From Sphingomonas trueperi (GTDB taxonomy: Bacteria > Pseudomonadota > Alphaproteobacteria > Sphingomonadales > Sphingomonadaceae), in contig NZ_JAATJB010000002.1 of NCBI RefSeq assembly GCF_011927635.1, forward strand, positions 310,001-374,000: 64,000 nt of DNA, in the 5' to 3' direction. The position numbers were made by a program, and so were the translations under genes. The notes beneath the pieces are model-generated. The model did not search any database. It had not been told where the DNA came from and saw only the letters and a list, made by a program, of their open reading frames with translations. Below, in pieces: positions 1 through 6,992 of the stretch. Position 1 is the stretch's first letter. Every line of letters begins with the position of its first letter.

Positions 1-683
1 TGGAACTCGCCTCGAACGGGCCGCTCGGCAAGTTCGATCTCGGCCAGCTCCAGCGCGGCTTCAAGGTGTACAAGGAAGTCTGCGCGGCGTGCCACTCGCT
101 GCACATGATTTCCTTCCGCAACCTCAAGGACCTGGGGTACAGCGACGCGCAGGTGAAGAAGATCGCCAAGGAATGGGCGATGAAGCAGCCGGTGTTCGAC
201 GAGAAGGCGGGCACCTGGGGCGAGCGCGACAACATCCCGTCCGATCGCATCCCCAAGGTCTATTATGCCGGCACCGGCAACCCGCCCGACCTCAGCCTGA
301 TCACCAAGGCGCGACATGACGGCGCGGCCTATGTCCATTCGCTGCTGACCGGCTATGGCGAGAAGCCCGATCCGGCCAAGGCGGCGCAGTTCCCGGAGGC
401 GACGAAGACGCCCGAGGGCATGTACTTCAACCCCTATTTCGCCAATCTCAACATCGCGATGCCGCCGCCGCTGACCAGCGAGGGCCAGGTCCAGTATGAC
501 GACGGCACCCGCGCGACGGTCGACCAGATGTCGAAGGACGTCTCCGCCTTCCTCGTCTGGACCGCTGAGCCGACGCTGCAGACGCGCCACCAGGCGGGCC
601 TCGCGGTCGTGATCTTCTTGCTGTTTGCCACCGGGCTCGCCTATGGCGCGTACCTCACGGTTTGGCGCGGCATGAAGCATTGA
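1..683 (+). CDS. petC: Cytochrome c1 of the bc1 complex, C-terminal part
   Basis: Membrane-anchored c-type haem subunit of ubiquinol-cytochrome c reductase; passes electrons from the Rieske protein to cytochrome c on the periplasmic face. The frame is open from the left edge, so the N-terminus, signal peptide and start lie outside the window. Visible parts are the haem attachment motif CAACH about 25 codons in, a conserved NIAMPPPL segment whose Met is the likely second axial haem ligand, and a single C-terminal membrane anchor of about 20 hydrophobic residues followed by a short positively charged tail. The stop overlaps the apt start (TGATG). petA and petB are expected just upstream. Confidence 0.95.
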   Translation, partial: ELASNGPLGKFDLGQLQRGFKVYKEVCAACHSLHMISFRNLKDLGYSDAQVKKIAKEWAMKQPVFDEKAGTWGERDNIPSDRIPKVYYAGTGNPPDLSLITKARHDGAAYVHSLLTGYGEKPDPAKAAQFPEATKTPEGMYFNPYFANLNIAMPPPLTSEGQVQYDDGTRATVDQMSKDVSAFLVWTAEPTLQTRHQAGLAVVIFLLFATGLAYGAYLTVWRGMKH

Positions 684-1225
684 TGGACATCCAGCAAAAC
701 GAAGACATCCGCAGTCGCATTCGCACGATCCCCGACTTTCCGAAGCCGGGGATTCTTTTTCGCGACATCACCACGCTGCTGCTCGATCCCGAGGGGCTGC
801 GGCTGACCATCGAGAAGATGGCGGCGCAGGTCGACGGCAAGGTCGACCTCGTCGCCGGCGTCGAGGCGCGCGGCTTCGTGTTCGGCGCGGCGCTGGCGGT
901 GCGGCTCGGCACCGGCGTGCTGCTGATCCGCAAGGATGGCAAGCTGCCGGGGGCGACGATCGCCGAGGACTATGCGCTCGAATATGGCACCGACCGGATC
1001 GCCATCCACGCCGATGCGCTGGTGCCGGGTGCCCGCGTGCTGCTGGTCGACGACCTGATCGCCACCGGCGGCACCGCGCGCGCGGCGGTGCGGCTGCTGC
1101 GCAAGGCGGGGGCGGAGGTCGTCCAGGCCTCGTTCGTCGTCGACCTGCCCGATCTCGGCGGCGCCGATGCGCTGCGCAGCGACGGTATTCAGGTCGCGTC
1201 GCTCGTCGCCTTCGAAGGGCACTGA
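683..1225 (+). CDS. apt: Adenine phosphoribosyltransferase
   Basis: Purine salvage enzyme: adenine + PRPP gives AMP + pyrophosphate, in the cytoplasm. The 180-residue length is normal for Apt. The PRPP-binding loop (VLLVDDLIATGGT, around residues 119-131) and the upstream VEARGFVFGAAL segment are intact. I chose the ATG at 683, which overlaps the petC stop as TGATG, over an in-frame TTG at 662 that would lie inside petC. The overlap implies translational coupling to petC. Confidence 0.95.
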   Translation: MDIQQNEDIRSRIRTIPDFPKPGILFRDITTLLLDPEGLRLTIEKMAAQVDGKVDLVAGVEARGFVFGAALAVRLGTGVLLIRKDGKLPGATIAEDYALEYGTDRIAIHADALVPGARVLLVDDLIATGGTARAAVRLLRKAGAEVVQASFVVDLPDLGGADALRSDGIQVASLVAFEGH

Positions 1226-1319
1226 CGGAACCCTAGCGGGCGCCCGTGCGCTTCTCCGCCCGAGGGGCGCGGCTGAGGGCATCGCCCCGCCGCGCGCCTC
1301 CGGTACAGGAGCGTAACCC

Positions 1320-1667
1320 ATGCATATCGGCTTGAAATCCATCCTCGGCGCAGCCCTGCTTGGTGGAGCGGCGGCGCTCGGCGGCTGCATGGACGACGGC
1401 TATGGGTATGGCGGCACGCGCGTCGCCCTGGGGTATGGCAGCGGCTACGGTAGCGGCTATGGCAGCCCCTATTGGGGCTGGTACGGCGATTATTATTACC
1501 CCGGCACCGGCACCTATGTGTACGATCGCTACCGCCATCGCCGTGCCTGGAACGACGGCCAGCGCGCCTATTGGGAGCAGCGTCGCGGCGCCTGGCGCGG
1601 CAGCCCACGCTGGCGGAACAACTGGCGCGATTTCCGCGGACGTCCCGGCGGCTGGCGGCGGCGCTGA
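1320..1667 (+). CDS. Small Gly/Tyr-rich lipoprotein, function unknown
   Basis: 115-residue protein with a lipoprotein signal: hydrophobic stretch, then lipobox ALGGC near residue 23. The mature part begins with Asp-Asp and is rich in Gly, Tyr, Trp and Arg, including a GYGS triplet repeat around residues 40-52 and an Arg/Trp-rich C-terminus. An AGGAG motif lies about nine bases before the ATG. Lipid-anchored cell-envelope location is expected; I do not recognise a family. It stands alone, 94 bases after apt. Low-complexity composition makes function prediction unsafe. Confidence 0.6.
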   Translation: MHIGLKSILGAALLGGAAALGGCMDDGYGYGGTRVALGYGSGYGSGYGSPYWGWYGDYYYPGTGTYVYDRYRHRRAWNDGQRAYWEQRRGAWRGSPRWRNNWRDFRGRPGGWRRR

Positions 1668-1873
1668 GCGTCACGCAGGCATGTTCCTGTCAGGCGTCGG
1701 CCTGCAGAAGCTGACGCAGGGGCGGTCGCGGGCGGTCTTCCGGCGTCCGGCCTCAATGGTGCTGTCGTAGAAGCCGCCATTACGGCCGCGCAGGAACCGG
1801 GATTCTCATCCATTGCGTTAAGAAACTATTTTTCAGAACATTTTACAGCGTGTTGTTATCATAATCGGGGGTG

Positions 1874-2545
1874 ATGATGACGACGTATCAGCTCATGGAC
1901 GAAGCCGATGTCTACGAGGCGGAGAACCGCTTCTACCTCCAGTCGCGACCGTCGCGAATGGCCAAGCTTCTCGCCCATTACGAACTCTACCGCCAGATTA
2001 CGGGCTTGCCCGGAGCGGTAATCGAATTGGGGGTGTACAAGGGCGCCTCGTTCATGCGCTTTGCCAGCTTTCGCGACCTGCTCGAAAACGCGCACAGTCG
2101 CCCGCTGATTGGCTTTGATGCTTTTGGCGATTTTCCGCGGGAAGGCGTTGAAGGATCCGCCGATCGCAGCTTTATCGAACGTTTCGAGGCAGCCGGCGGC
2201 CAAGGCATCGCCCGCGGTGACTTGGAGACGCTGCTGCTTGCGAAGGGGTATGGCAATACCGAGCTGGTGGAGGGGAACATCCTCCGCACGTTGCCCGCCT
2301 ATTTGGAGCGCCATCCGGCGCTGAAGGTCGCGTTTCTTCATCTCGACGTGGACGTATACGAACCTACCGCCTTTGCGCTTGAGCTGCTGCTGCCGCGCAT
2401 GGTGCGCGGTGGCTTGGTAGTGTTCGACGATTATGGTCTGGTCGATGGTGCCACACGTGCCGCCGACGAGGCGTGCGAGCGGCTCGGCGTGGGCATGGCC
2501 AAGCTCTCTAACTATGTGATCCCCGGTTATTTCCGCATGCCCTGA
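1874..2545 (+). CDS. TylF/MycF-family SAM-dependent O-methyltransferase
   Basis: Resembles macrocin O-methyltransferase TylF, a class I SAM methyltransferase family acting on sugar hydroxyls. The glycine motif IELGVYKGAS (around residues 54-63), the metal/catalytic region HLDVDVYEPT and the following VVFDDYG motif support this. Length (about 223 aa) fits the family. GTG 1871, ATG 1874 and ATG 1877 are all possible starts; a GGGGG run precedes them. Unlike its neighbours it is visibly richer in A/T and in rarer codons, and no glycosyltransferase or sugar-nucleotide genes flank it, which hints at acquisition or a detached role in surface-glycan methylation. Confidence 0.8.
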   Translation: MMTTYQLMDEADVYEAENRFYLQSRPSRMAKLLAHYELYRQITGLPGAVIELGVYKGASFMRFASFRDLLENAHSRPLIGFDAFGDFPREGVEGSADRSFIERFEAAGGQGIARGDLETLLLAKGYGNTELVEGNILRTLPAYLERHPALKVAFLHLDVDVYEPTAFALELLLPRMVRGGLVVFDDYGLVDGATRAADEACERLGVGMAKLSNYVIPGYFRMP

Positions 2546-2571
2546 GTCGCAATCGTGCGGATGCGGGCAGA

Positions 2572-3036
2572 TCACGCTGCCGTGCGGCGCGCGATCAGGG
2601 CGTTGGCGATGAAGGTGAGGACCGGTTCGTCGTTTTGGTTGAAGGTCGTCAGCCGGCTGCGGACGATGCCCATGTCCGGGCGGCTCTGCGAGGCGCGGGC
2701 CTCCAGCACTTCGGTTTCGCAGCGGAGCACGTCGCCGGGATAGACCGGCTTCAGCCAGCGCAGCTCGTCGATGCCGGCCGCGCCCAGGCTGGCAATCGGG
2801 TTCGCCTCATAATGCGCGACCAGCATCGCCATCGTCATCGCATTGGTGTGCCAGCCGCTCGCCGCCAGCCGCCCGAAATGCGTCTTGGCCGCCGCTTCGT
2901 CGGAGAGGTGGAAGGGCTGGGGATCATATTTGCGCGCGAACTCCAGCACTTCCTCGCGGGTGACGGCGTAGCCACCGAAGCTGGCGCGGTCGCCGGGCTG
3001 GATGTCGTCGAAATAGCGCATGGCAACGAGTTTCAT
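2572..3036 (-). CDS. MaoC-family (R)-enoyl-CoA hydratase-like protein
   Basis: Single hot-dog-fold MaoC-like dehydratase, expected to hydrate or dehydrate acyl-CoA or acyl-ACP substrates in the cytoplasm. The family signature is the DPQPFHL segment (Asp-x4-His catalytic pair) followed by FGRLAASGWHTNA. Length about 154 aa is typical. Start is uncertain: ATG 3036 or ATG 3021 (protein then begins MRYFDDIQPG, the commoner family start); the longer TTG start at 3057 is unlikely. It is the last gene of a leftward run, 27 bases after the phosphodiesterase gene. Confidence 0.85.
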   Translation of the reverse strand: MKLVAMRYFDDIQPGDRASFGGYAVTREEVLEFARKYDPQPFHLSDEAAAKTHFGRLAASGWHTNAMTMAMLVAHYEANPIASLGAAGIDELRWLKPVYPGDVLRCETEVLEARASQSRPDMGIVRSRLTTFNQNDEPVLTFIANALIARRTAA

Positions 3037-3063
3037 TGAGAAACCCGTTGCTGGCAAGCGGAT

Positions 3064-4341
3064 TCAGTGGGGCCGGAGCAGCGGGCGGAAGGGCGCGTCG
3101 TCCCCGTCGAGATCGGTTCGTGACGGCAGCCCTAACAGATCGCGGAGCAGCGGGGTGACGTCGACATTGTCGAACGCGGGCAGCGTGCCGTGGCGAAAGG
3201 CGGGGCCGGCGGCGACAAACAGCGCGGCCATGTCTGCCGAGCGATTGTCATAGCCATGTTCGCCGCGGGTGAAGGGCGCGTCGGGTAGTTTCTCGGCGAT
3301 CGTCCAGCGCGGTTCGGCGAGGCAGAAGAGCGCGGCGATGCGCGGATTGCTGCCGTAGCGCAAGCGCGCCGGGATCTCGGCCTTGCGCCAGCATTCCATG
3401 TGCGGATGGCGGCCGAGCAGAGTCTTCTCGACCACCGCTTCCTTGCCGGGCAGGGGGGTGAGCGCGGCGAAGGGGCCGGCTTCGATCAGATGGTAGCTGT
3501 CCCTGGGCAGGTTGAGCGGGATGACGCGGGTGTCGCGGGTCTCGGACATGCCGTGGTCCGAGACGACGACGAGGTTCGCGGGCTGGTGGAGCGCGGCGAG
3601 GCCCTCGACCAGCGCGCCGATCTGCGCGTCGACTGCGGCGGCGGCCTGGGTGACCTCGGGTGAGTTGGGCCCATGTTGATGGCCGACCACGTCCACGCGG
3701 TCGAAATAGAGGGTGACGAAGCGCGGGCGGTTGGCGGCGGGGCGGCGCAGCCAGTCGAGCACGGTATCGACGCGCTGGGTGTCGTTCACTGCCTGGTTGT
3801 ACTGGAGCCAGTCGTGCGGGCGGGTGCCGCCGGCATAGTCGCCGTGATCGGGCCTGGTGACCTTGCTGCCCCAGGCGACATTCGATCCCGGCCAGAAAAC
3901 CGTGCCGGTGCGGATGCCGGCCTTTTCCGCCTCGACCCAGATCGGTGCGGCGGCGTTCCACCAATAGGGCGCGTCGCTGGCGGTGGTGAAGGTCTCGCCC
4001 GGGTGGGCGGGGTCTTCCATCCGATTGCCGACGATGCCGTGATGGTCGGGGACCAGGCCGGTGACGAGCGTCCAGTGATTGGGGAAGGTCTTGCTCGGGA
4101 AGCTCGGGCGCATCGGGCCGGTGATGCCCTGCGCGGCGAGCCGGGTGAGGTTGGGGGTGACGCCGCGCTGGAGATGGTCCGCGCGGAAGCCGTCGATCGA
4201 GATCAGGATCGTGACGGGTGCGCGCGCTTCGACCGCCGCGGGGGGCGGGGGCGGGGCCTGGACCGGCGGGGTGGCACAGGCCTGGAGGACCGCGATCAGC
4301 GCGGCGGCGATTCTGGTGGTCCAGCGCATGGGGTGCGCCAT
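3064..4341 (-). CDS. ENPP-type nucleotide pyrophosphatase/phosphodiesterase lipoprotein
   Basis: Type I phosphodiesterase/nucleotide pyrophosphatase of the alkaline phosphatase superfamily; family members hydrolyse phosphodiester or pyrophosphate bonds outside the cytoplasm using two metals. Lipobox VLQAC (Cys22), a Pro-rich linker, metal ligand Asp50 in ISIDGFRADH and the catalytic Thr85 in SFPSKTFPNH are visible, followed by HHG, DHGMS and GEHGYDN metal-ligand motifs. About 425 residues, complete. An alternative ATG lies at 4329. It follows the outer-membrane protein gene after 36 bases, so co-transcription is possible. Substrate cannot be told from the sequence. Confidence 0.85.
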   Translation of the reverse strand: MAHPMRWTTRIAAALIAVLQACATPPVQAPPPPPAAVEARAPVTILISIDGFRADHLQRGVTPNLTRLAAQGITGPMRPSFPSKTFPNHWTLVTGLVPDHHGIVGNRMEDPAHPGETFTTASDAPYWWNAAAPIWVEAEKAGIRTGTVFWPGSNVAWGSKVTRPDHGDYAGGTRPHDWLQYNQAVNDTQRVDTVLDWLRRPAANRPRFVTLYFDRVDVVGHQHGPNSPEVTQAAAAVDAQIGALVEGLAALHQPANLVVVSDHGMSETRDTRVIPLNLPRDSYHLIEAGPFAALTPLPGKEAVVEKTLLGRHPHMECWRKAEIPARLRYGSNPRIAALFCLAEPRWTIAEKLPDAPFTRGEHGYDNRSADMAALFVAAGPAFRHGTLPAFDNVDVTPLLRDLLGLPSRTDLDGDDAPFRPLLRPH

Positions 4342-4377
4342 GCGCCGGAATTGTTGCGGGGGGAAGACCTCGGGTGC

Positions 4378-5697
4378 TTACCGCCCCAGCGCCAGCCGCG
4401 CGAAGAGCGTGTAGCTCAGCGGCGCCTTGCCGTACGCCGCATCGAGCACCGACGGCTTGGCATAAGCCGCCACCGATCCGCCCAGCGCCAGCTCGGTCTG
4501 GTTTGCGAGTGGGATCCGGTACGCATAGCCGCCCTCGAACCGCGTCACCCGGAACTTGCGGTCGTGCAGCGGATCGTCGTGATCCGGGAAAAGCTCGTCA
4601 TTGGCGACATTCTCCACCCGTCCGAACAGGCTGTGTCGGCTGGTCAGGTCCCAGTTCGCCTCCGCCGTGAACGCGCTCAGCACCGGACCCGGCAGCCGGT
4701 GCTTGGCGGCATAGCCGACCATCGCCGAGACCTTGCCGCTGCTATAGTGGAGGCTGGCGGTAGTGCGCTGCTCGTCCTCGCCGGCGTGGGTCACTTCGGG
4801 GTTCTTGAGGTGCCCGGTCGAGACCTGCGCCACCCAGTTGTCCGTCGGCGACCAGCTGGCGCGCACGCTCCAGCTGTCGAGCTTGATCGGGTCGATGTCC
4901 CAGCGATGCTCGTCGGGCTCGCGGCCGTTGAACCAGGATCCTTCGAGCTGCACGCGGCCAGCCTGCACGCCGCCGGTGACGACGCCATAGGTGATGTGGC
5001 TGCTGTCGAACCAGTGATGCGCGATCGGCGACAGCGCGAAATAACGGGCCGAGCGGCGGTGCATGAAGGCGCTGGGGCCGAGCGCCGGCTCGGCGACGGG
5101 GCCGCCATAGACGAACAGCTTGGTGCCCGGCGCCACCTGGGTATCGGCGCGCGCGGAGAGCTCCATGAACAGGTCGTGCGGGTGCTGGCGATCGACCAGC
5201 GGCTGGCCGTTGGCGGTCTCACCGCTCGCGAACAGATTGGGATAGCCGCGCTGGCCCATGGCGGGCTCGAGGCTGCCCATCGCGCGGAGCTGGAGCGACG
5301 TGCCGCCCCAGTCGCGCGTGGCGCTGAGCATCGCCATCGATTCGACGAACGCCTCGTCCTTGCCGCGCGGCCCGCCCTGATCGGTGTACACGCCCCAGAG
5401 ATAGCCATGCGCCATCACCATCCAGTCGCCATGGCTGAGCATCACGCCGCGCATCGGCCCGTCGGCCTGGGGCAGCAGCGAGGTGCCCGAGCCGCCGGCG
5501 GCATGGTCGGAGCCGCCCATGCGCATCATCGGCATCGGCTGGTCCGCGGTCATGCCGTTCATGGTGTGGCCCATCGCGGCATGGTCCTGCGGCGTGGGCT
5601 CGGCGGGCATCGACCCCATGTCGTGCATGCTGTGATCCTCCTGCGCAAAGGCGGGCAGGGGGGCGATCAGGGCGAGGGCGGCGAAAGTGGTACGCAA
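4378..5697 (-). CDS. Met/His-rich outer-membrane beta-barrel-like protein
   Basis: 439-residue exported protein. A signal peptide ends at AFA-Q near residue 19. The next 45 residues are extremely rich in Met, His and Asp (EDHSMHDMGSMP, HAAMGHTMNGM, PMPMMRMGG), the composition of periplasmic copper- or metal-handling proteins. The rest alternates short amphipathic strands and polar turns and ends in an aromatic/basic residue (LARLALGR), as expected for an outer-membrane barrel. No enzyme motif is seen. Only three bases separate it from the upstream glutaredoxin-MauE gene, so both are probably transcribed from the MerR-type promoter. Metal-linked function is an inference from composition and context. 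Confidence 0.65.
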   Translation of the reverse strand: MRTTFAALALIAPLPAFAQEDHSMHDMGSMPAEPTPQDHAAMGHTMNGMTADQPMPMMRMGGSDHAAGGSGTSLLPQADGPMRGVMLSHGDWMVMAHGYLWGVYTDQGGPRGKDEAFVESMAMLSATRDWGGTSLQLRAMGSLEPAMGQRGYPNLFASGETANGQPLVDRQHPHDLFMELSARADTQVAPGTKLFVYGGPVAEPALGPSAFMHRRSARYFALSPIAHHWFDSSHITYGVVTGGVQAGRVQLEGSWFNGREPDEHRWDIDPIKLDSWSVRASWSPTDNWVAQVSTGHLKNPEVTHAGEDEQRTTASLHYSSGKVSAMVGYAAKHRLPGPVLSAFTAEANWDLTSRHSLFGRVENVANDELFPDHDDPLHDRKFRVTRFEGGYAYRIPLANQTELALGGSVAAYAKPSVLDAAYGKAPLSYTLFARLALGR

Positions 5698-5700
5698 GGG

Positions 5701-6459
5701 TCAGGCTCCCAGCAGGGGTCGCGCGAGCATCCAGAGGCCCATCGCGATCATCATCAGGTTTTCGGTGAGCGACACGAAGCCGAGCGGCACGTTGCTGTCG
5801 CCGCCGACACAGGCGCATTTGAGCTCGCGGCGATCGACATAGACCGCCTTGAACACCGACACGGCACCGATCCCGCCGATGCACAGCGCCAGCGGGGCGG
5901 AGAACCAGGTCAGCACATTGGCGGTCATCAGCAGCCCGGCGGTCGCCTCGGCAAAGGGGTAGAGCGTGGCATAGGGCACCCAACGGCGGGCGAGCAGGTC
6001 GTAGCCGAGGAACATCGTCGCGAAGCCCGCCACGTCGCGCAGCTTGAGCATCGCCAGCAGGCACATCGCGAAGCTGACGAACCACTCGCCCGCGCGCATC
6101 GTGAACGGCGTCGCATAGGCGGCATGGCTGGCGGCGAGCGCCAGCAGCGCGGCGATGGCGAACAATGCGATCACCGGGCGATAGGTCTTCGCCTTGGGAT
6201 CGCGGACCTTCAGGCCGAGGAACTGGCGGAGATCGTCATGCCCGCCGATGCGGCGCTCGCCTATGAACACCTGCGGCGTTGTCGTCACGCCGTGGCGCGC
6301 CTTGAAGGCGTCGGTTTCCTCACGCGTGGTGAGGTGGCGATCGTCGACCGTGTAGCCGTGGCTTTTGAGCAGGTGCAGGGCGCGCAGGCCCCAGGGGCAG
6401 ACATGCGTGCCCATCACCATGCGGTAGAGAATTGCGCTTTTTTCCGAGGCGGATGACAT
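5701..6459 (-). CDS. Glutaredoxin-like domain fused to MauE/DoxX-type membrane domain
   Basis: 252-residue fusion. Residues 10-82 form a glutaredoxin-like domain with one active-site Cys (CPWG, Cys21) and the cis-proline TTTPQVFI motif. Residues about 92-245 form a four-helix MauE/DoxX-type membrane unit with the paired cysteines KCACVGG before the last helix, typical of redox-linked MauE proteins. It probably shuttles reducing equivalents across or at the inner membrane. The start at 6459 has a good AAGGA site; the longer GTG frame is rejected. It is divergent from the merR-type gene and directly downstream of a 19-bp-spacer promoter with a perfect palindrome. Function in metal or thiol stress is inferred. 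Confidence 0.75.
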   Translation of the reverse strand: MSSASEKSAILYRMVMGTHVCPWGLRALHLLKSHGYTVDDRHLTTREETDAFKARHGVTTTPQVFIGERRIGGHDDLRQFLGLKVRDPKAKTYRPVIALFAIAALLALAASHAAYATPFTMRAGEWFVSFAMCLLAMLKLRDVAGFATMFLGYDLLARRWVPYATLYPFAEATAGLLMTANVLTWFSAPLALCIGGIGAVSVFKAVYVDRRELKCACVGGDSNVPLGFVSLTENLMMIAMGLWMLARPLLGA

Positions 6460-6483
6460 GGGGTTTCCTTCACTCCGCACCCC

Positions 6484-6514
6484 CTATAAGCTCCGTACCA
6501 TGGTACGGAGTCAA
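6484..6514 (-). promoter_or_regulatory. MerR-type promoter and perfect palindromic operator
   Basis: Read on the minus strand: -35 TTGACT (6514-6509), a 19-base spacer, -10 TTATAG (6489-6484). The spacer carries the perfect 20-bp palindrome CTCCGTACCATGGTACGGAG (6491-6510). A 19-20 bp spacer with a central dyad is the defining architecture of MerR-activated promoters, and GTAC half-sites resemble those of mercury operators. It drives the glutaredoxin-MauE gene and overlaps the 5' end of the divergent regulator's transcript. Confidence 0.85.
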
Positions 6515-6517
6515 GCC

Positions 6518-6916
6518 ATGTCGCAGCTTACGATCGGAAAGCTCGCCGATGCCGGCGGGGTGGGGGTGGAAACGGTGCGCTATTACCAGCGGCGCGGGCT
6601 GCTGCCGACGCCCGAGCGGGGTGGCGGGCCCGATGCGGGCGTGCGGCGATATGGCGAGGAGGAAGTGCGACGGCTGCGCTTCATCCGATCGGCGCAGGCG
6701 GCGGGGTTCACGCTCGAGGAGATCGGCGAACTGCTCGAACTCGACGCGACCGACGATCGGGCGCGGGCACGCGAACTCGCGCGGGCACGGATCGCAGCGC
6801 TCGACGTGAAGATCGCCGAGCTGGTCCAGGCGCGCGAGGGGCTCGCCCGGCTGGCGCGGGAGTGCGGATCGGGCAAGGCGGGGCCGTGCCCGATCCTGAC
6901 GGCGTTCGAGGGGTAG
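6518..6916 (+). CDS. MerR-family transcriptional regulator (MerR-like, lacks first Hg cysteine)
   Basis: 132-residue regulator: N-terminal winged helix-turn-helix (LTIGKLADAGGVGVETVRYYQ), dimerisation helix, and a C-terminal metal-binding-like loop with Cys116 and Cys124 (RECGSGKAGPCPILTAF). Overall it aligns best by eye with mercury MerR, which uses three cysteines; the position of the first, in the LLRLEDGTHC segment of MerR, reads LLELDATDD here, so that ligand is missing. It is therefore unlikely to be a classical Hg(II) sensor. ATG 6518 gives the canonical start; the longer frame runs through the operator. Likely both activates the divergent operon and controls itself. Confidence 0.85.
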   Translation: MSQLTIGKLADAGGVGVETVRYYQRRGLLPTPERGGGPDAGVRRYGEEEVRRLRFIRSAQAAGFTLEEIGELLELDATDDRARARELARARIAALDVKIAELVQAREGLARLARECGSGKAGPCPILTAFEG

Positions 6917-6956
6917 GGGGGCAGGTTAGGCTGGGCGAGGCGACGCCCTTTACTCT

Positions 6957-6974
6957 CCTCCCGCACGCGGGAGG
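6957..6974. terminator. Palindrome between convergent genes
   Basis: CCTCCCGC-AC-GCGGGAGG is a perfect 8-bp-arm inverted repeat between the ends of the merR-type gene and the convergent chemoreceptor gene. No clear T-run follows, so it may be a repeat-family copy acting as a two-way terminator. Confidence 0.4.
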
Positions 6975-6992
6975 GGGGTGTACGGGGGCAGC

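Noticed and set aside
3673..6456. Very long rightward open frame opposite the phosphodiesterase/outer-membrane/fusion genes
   Set aside because: Composition is Arg/Gly/His-rich with no domain; it is an antisense artefact of G/C-rich codons, while the leftward genes have clear families.
6518..6916. Classical mercury-resistance MerR
   Set aside because: Only two of the three Hg-binding Cys are present and no merA, merT or merP lies beside it.
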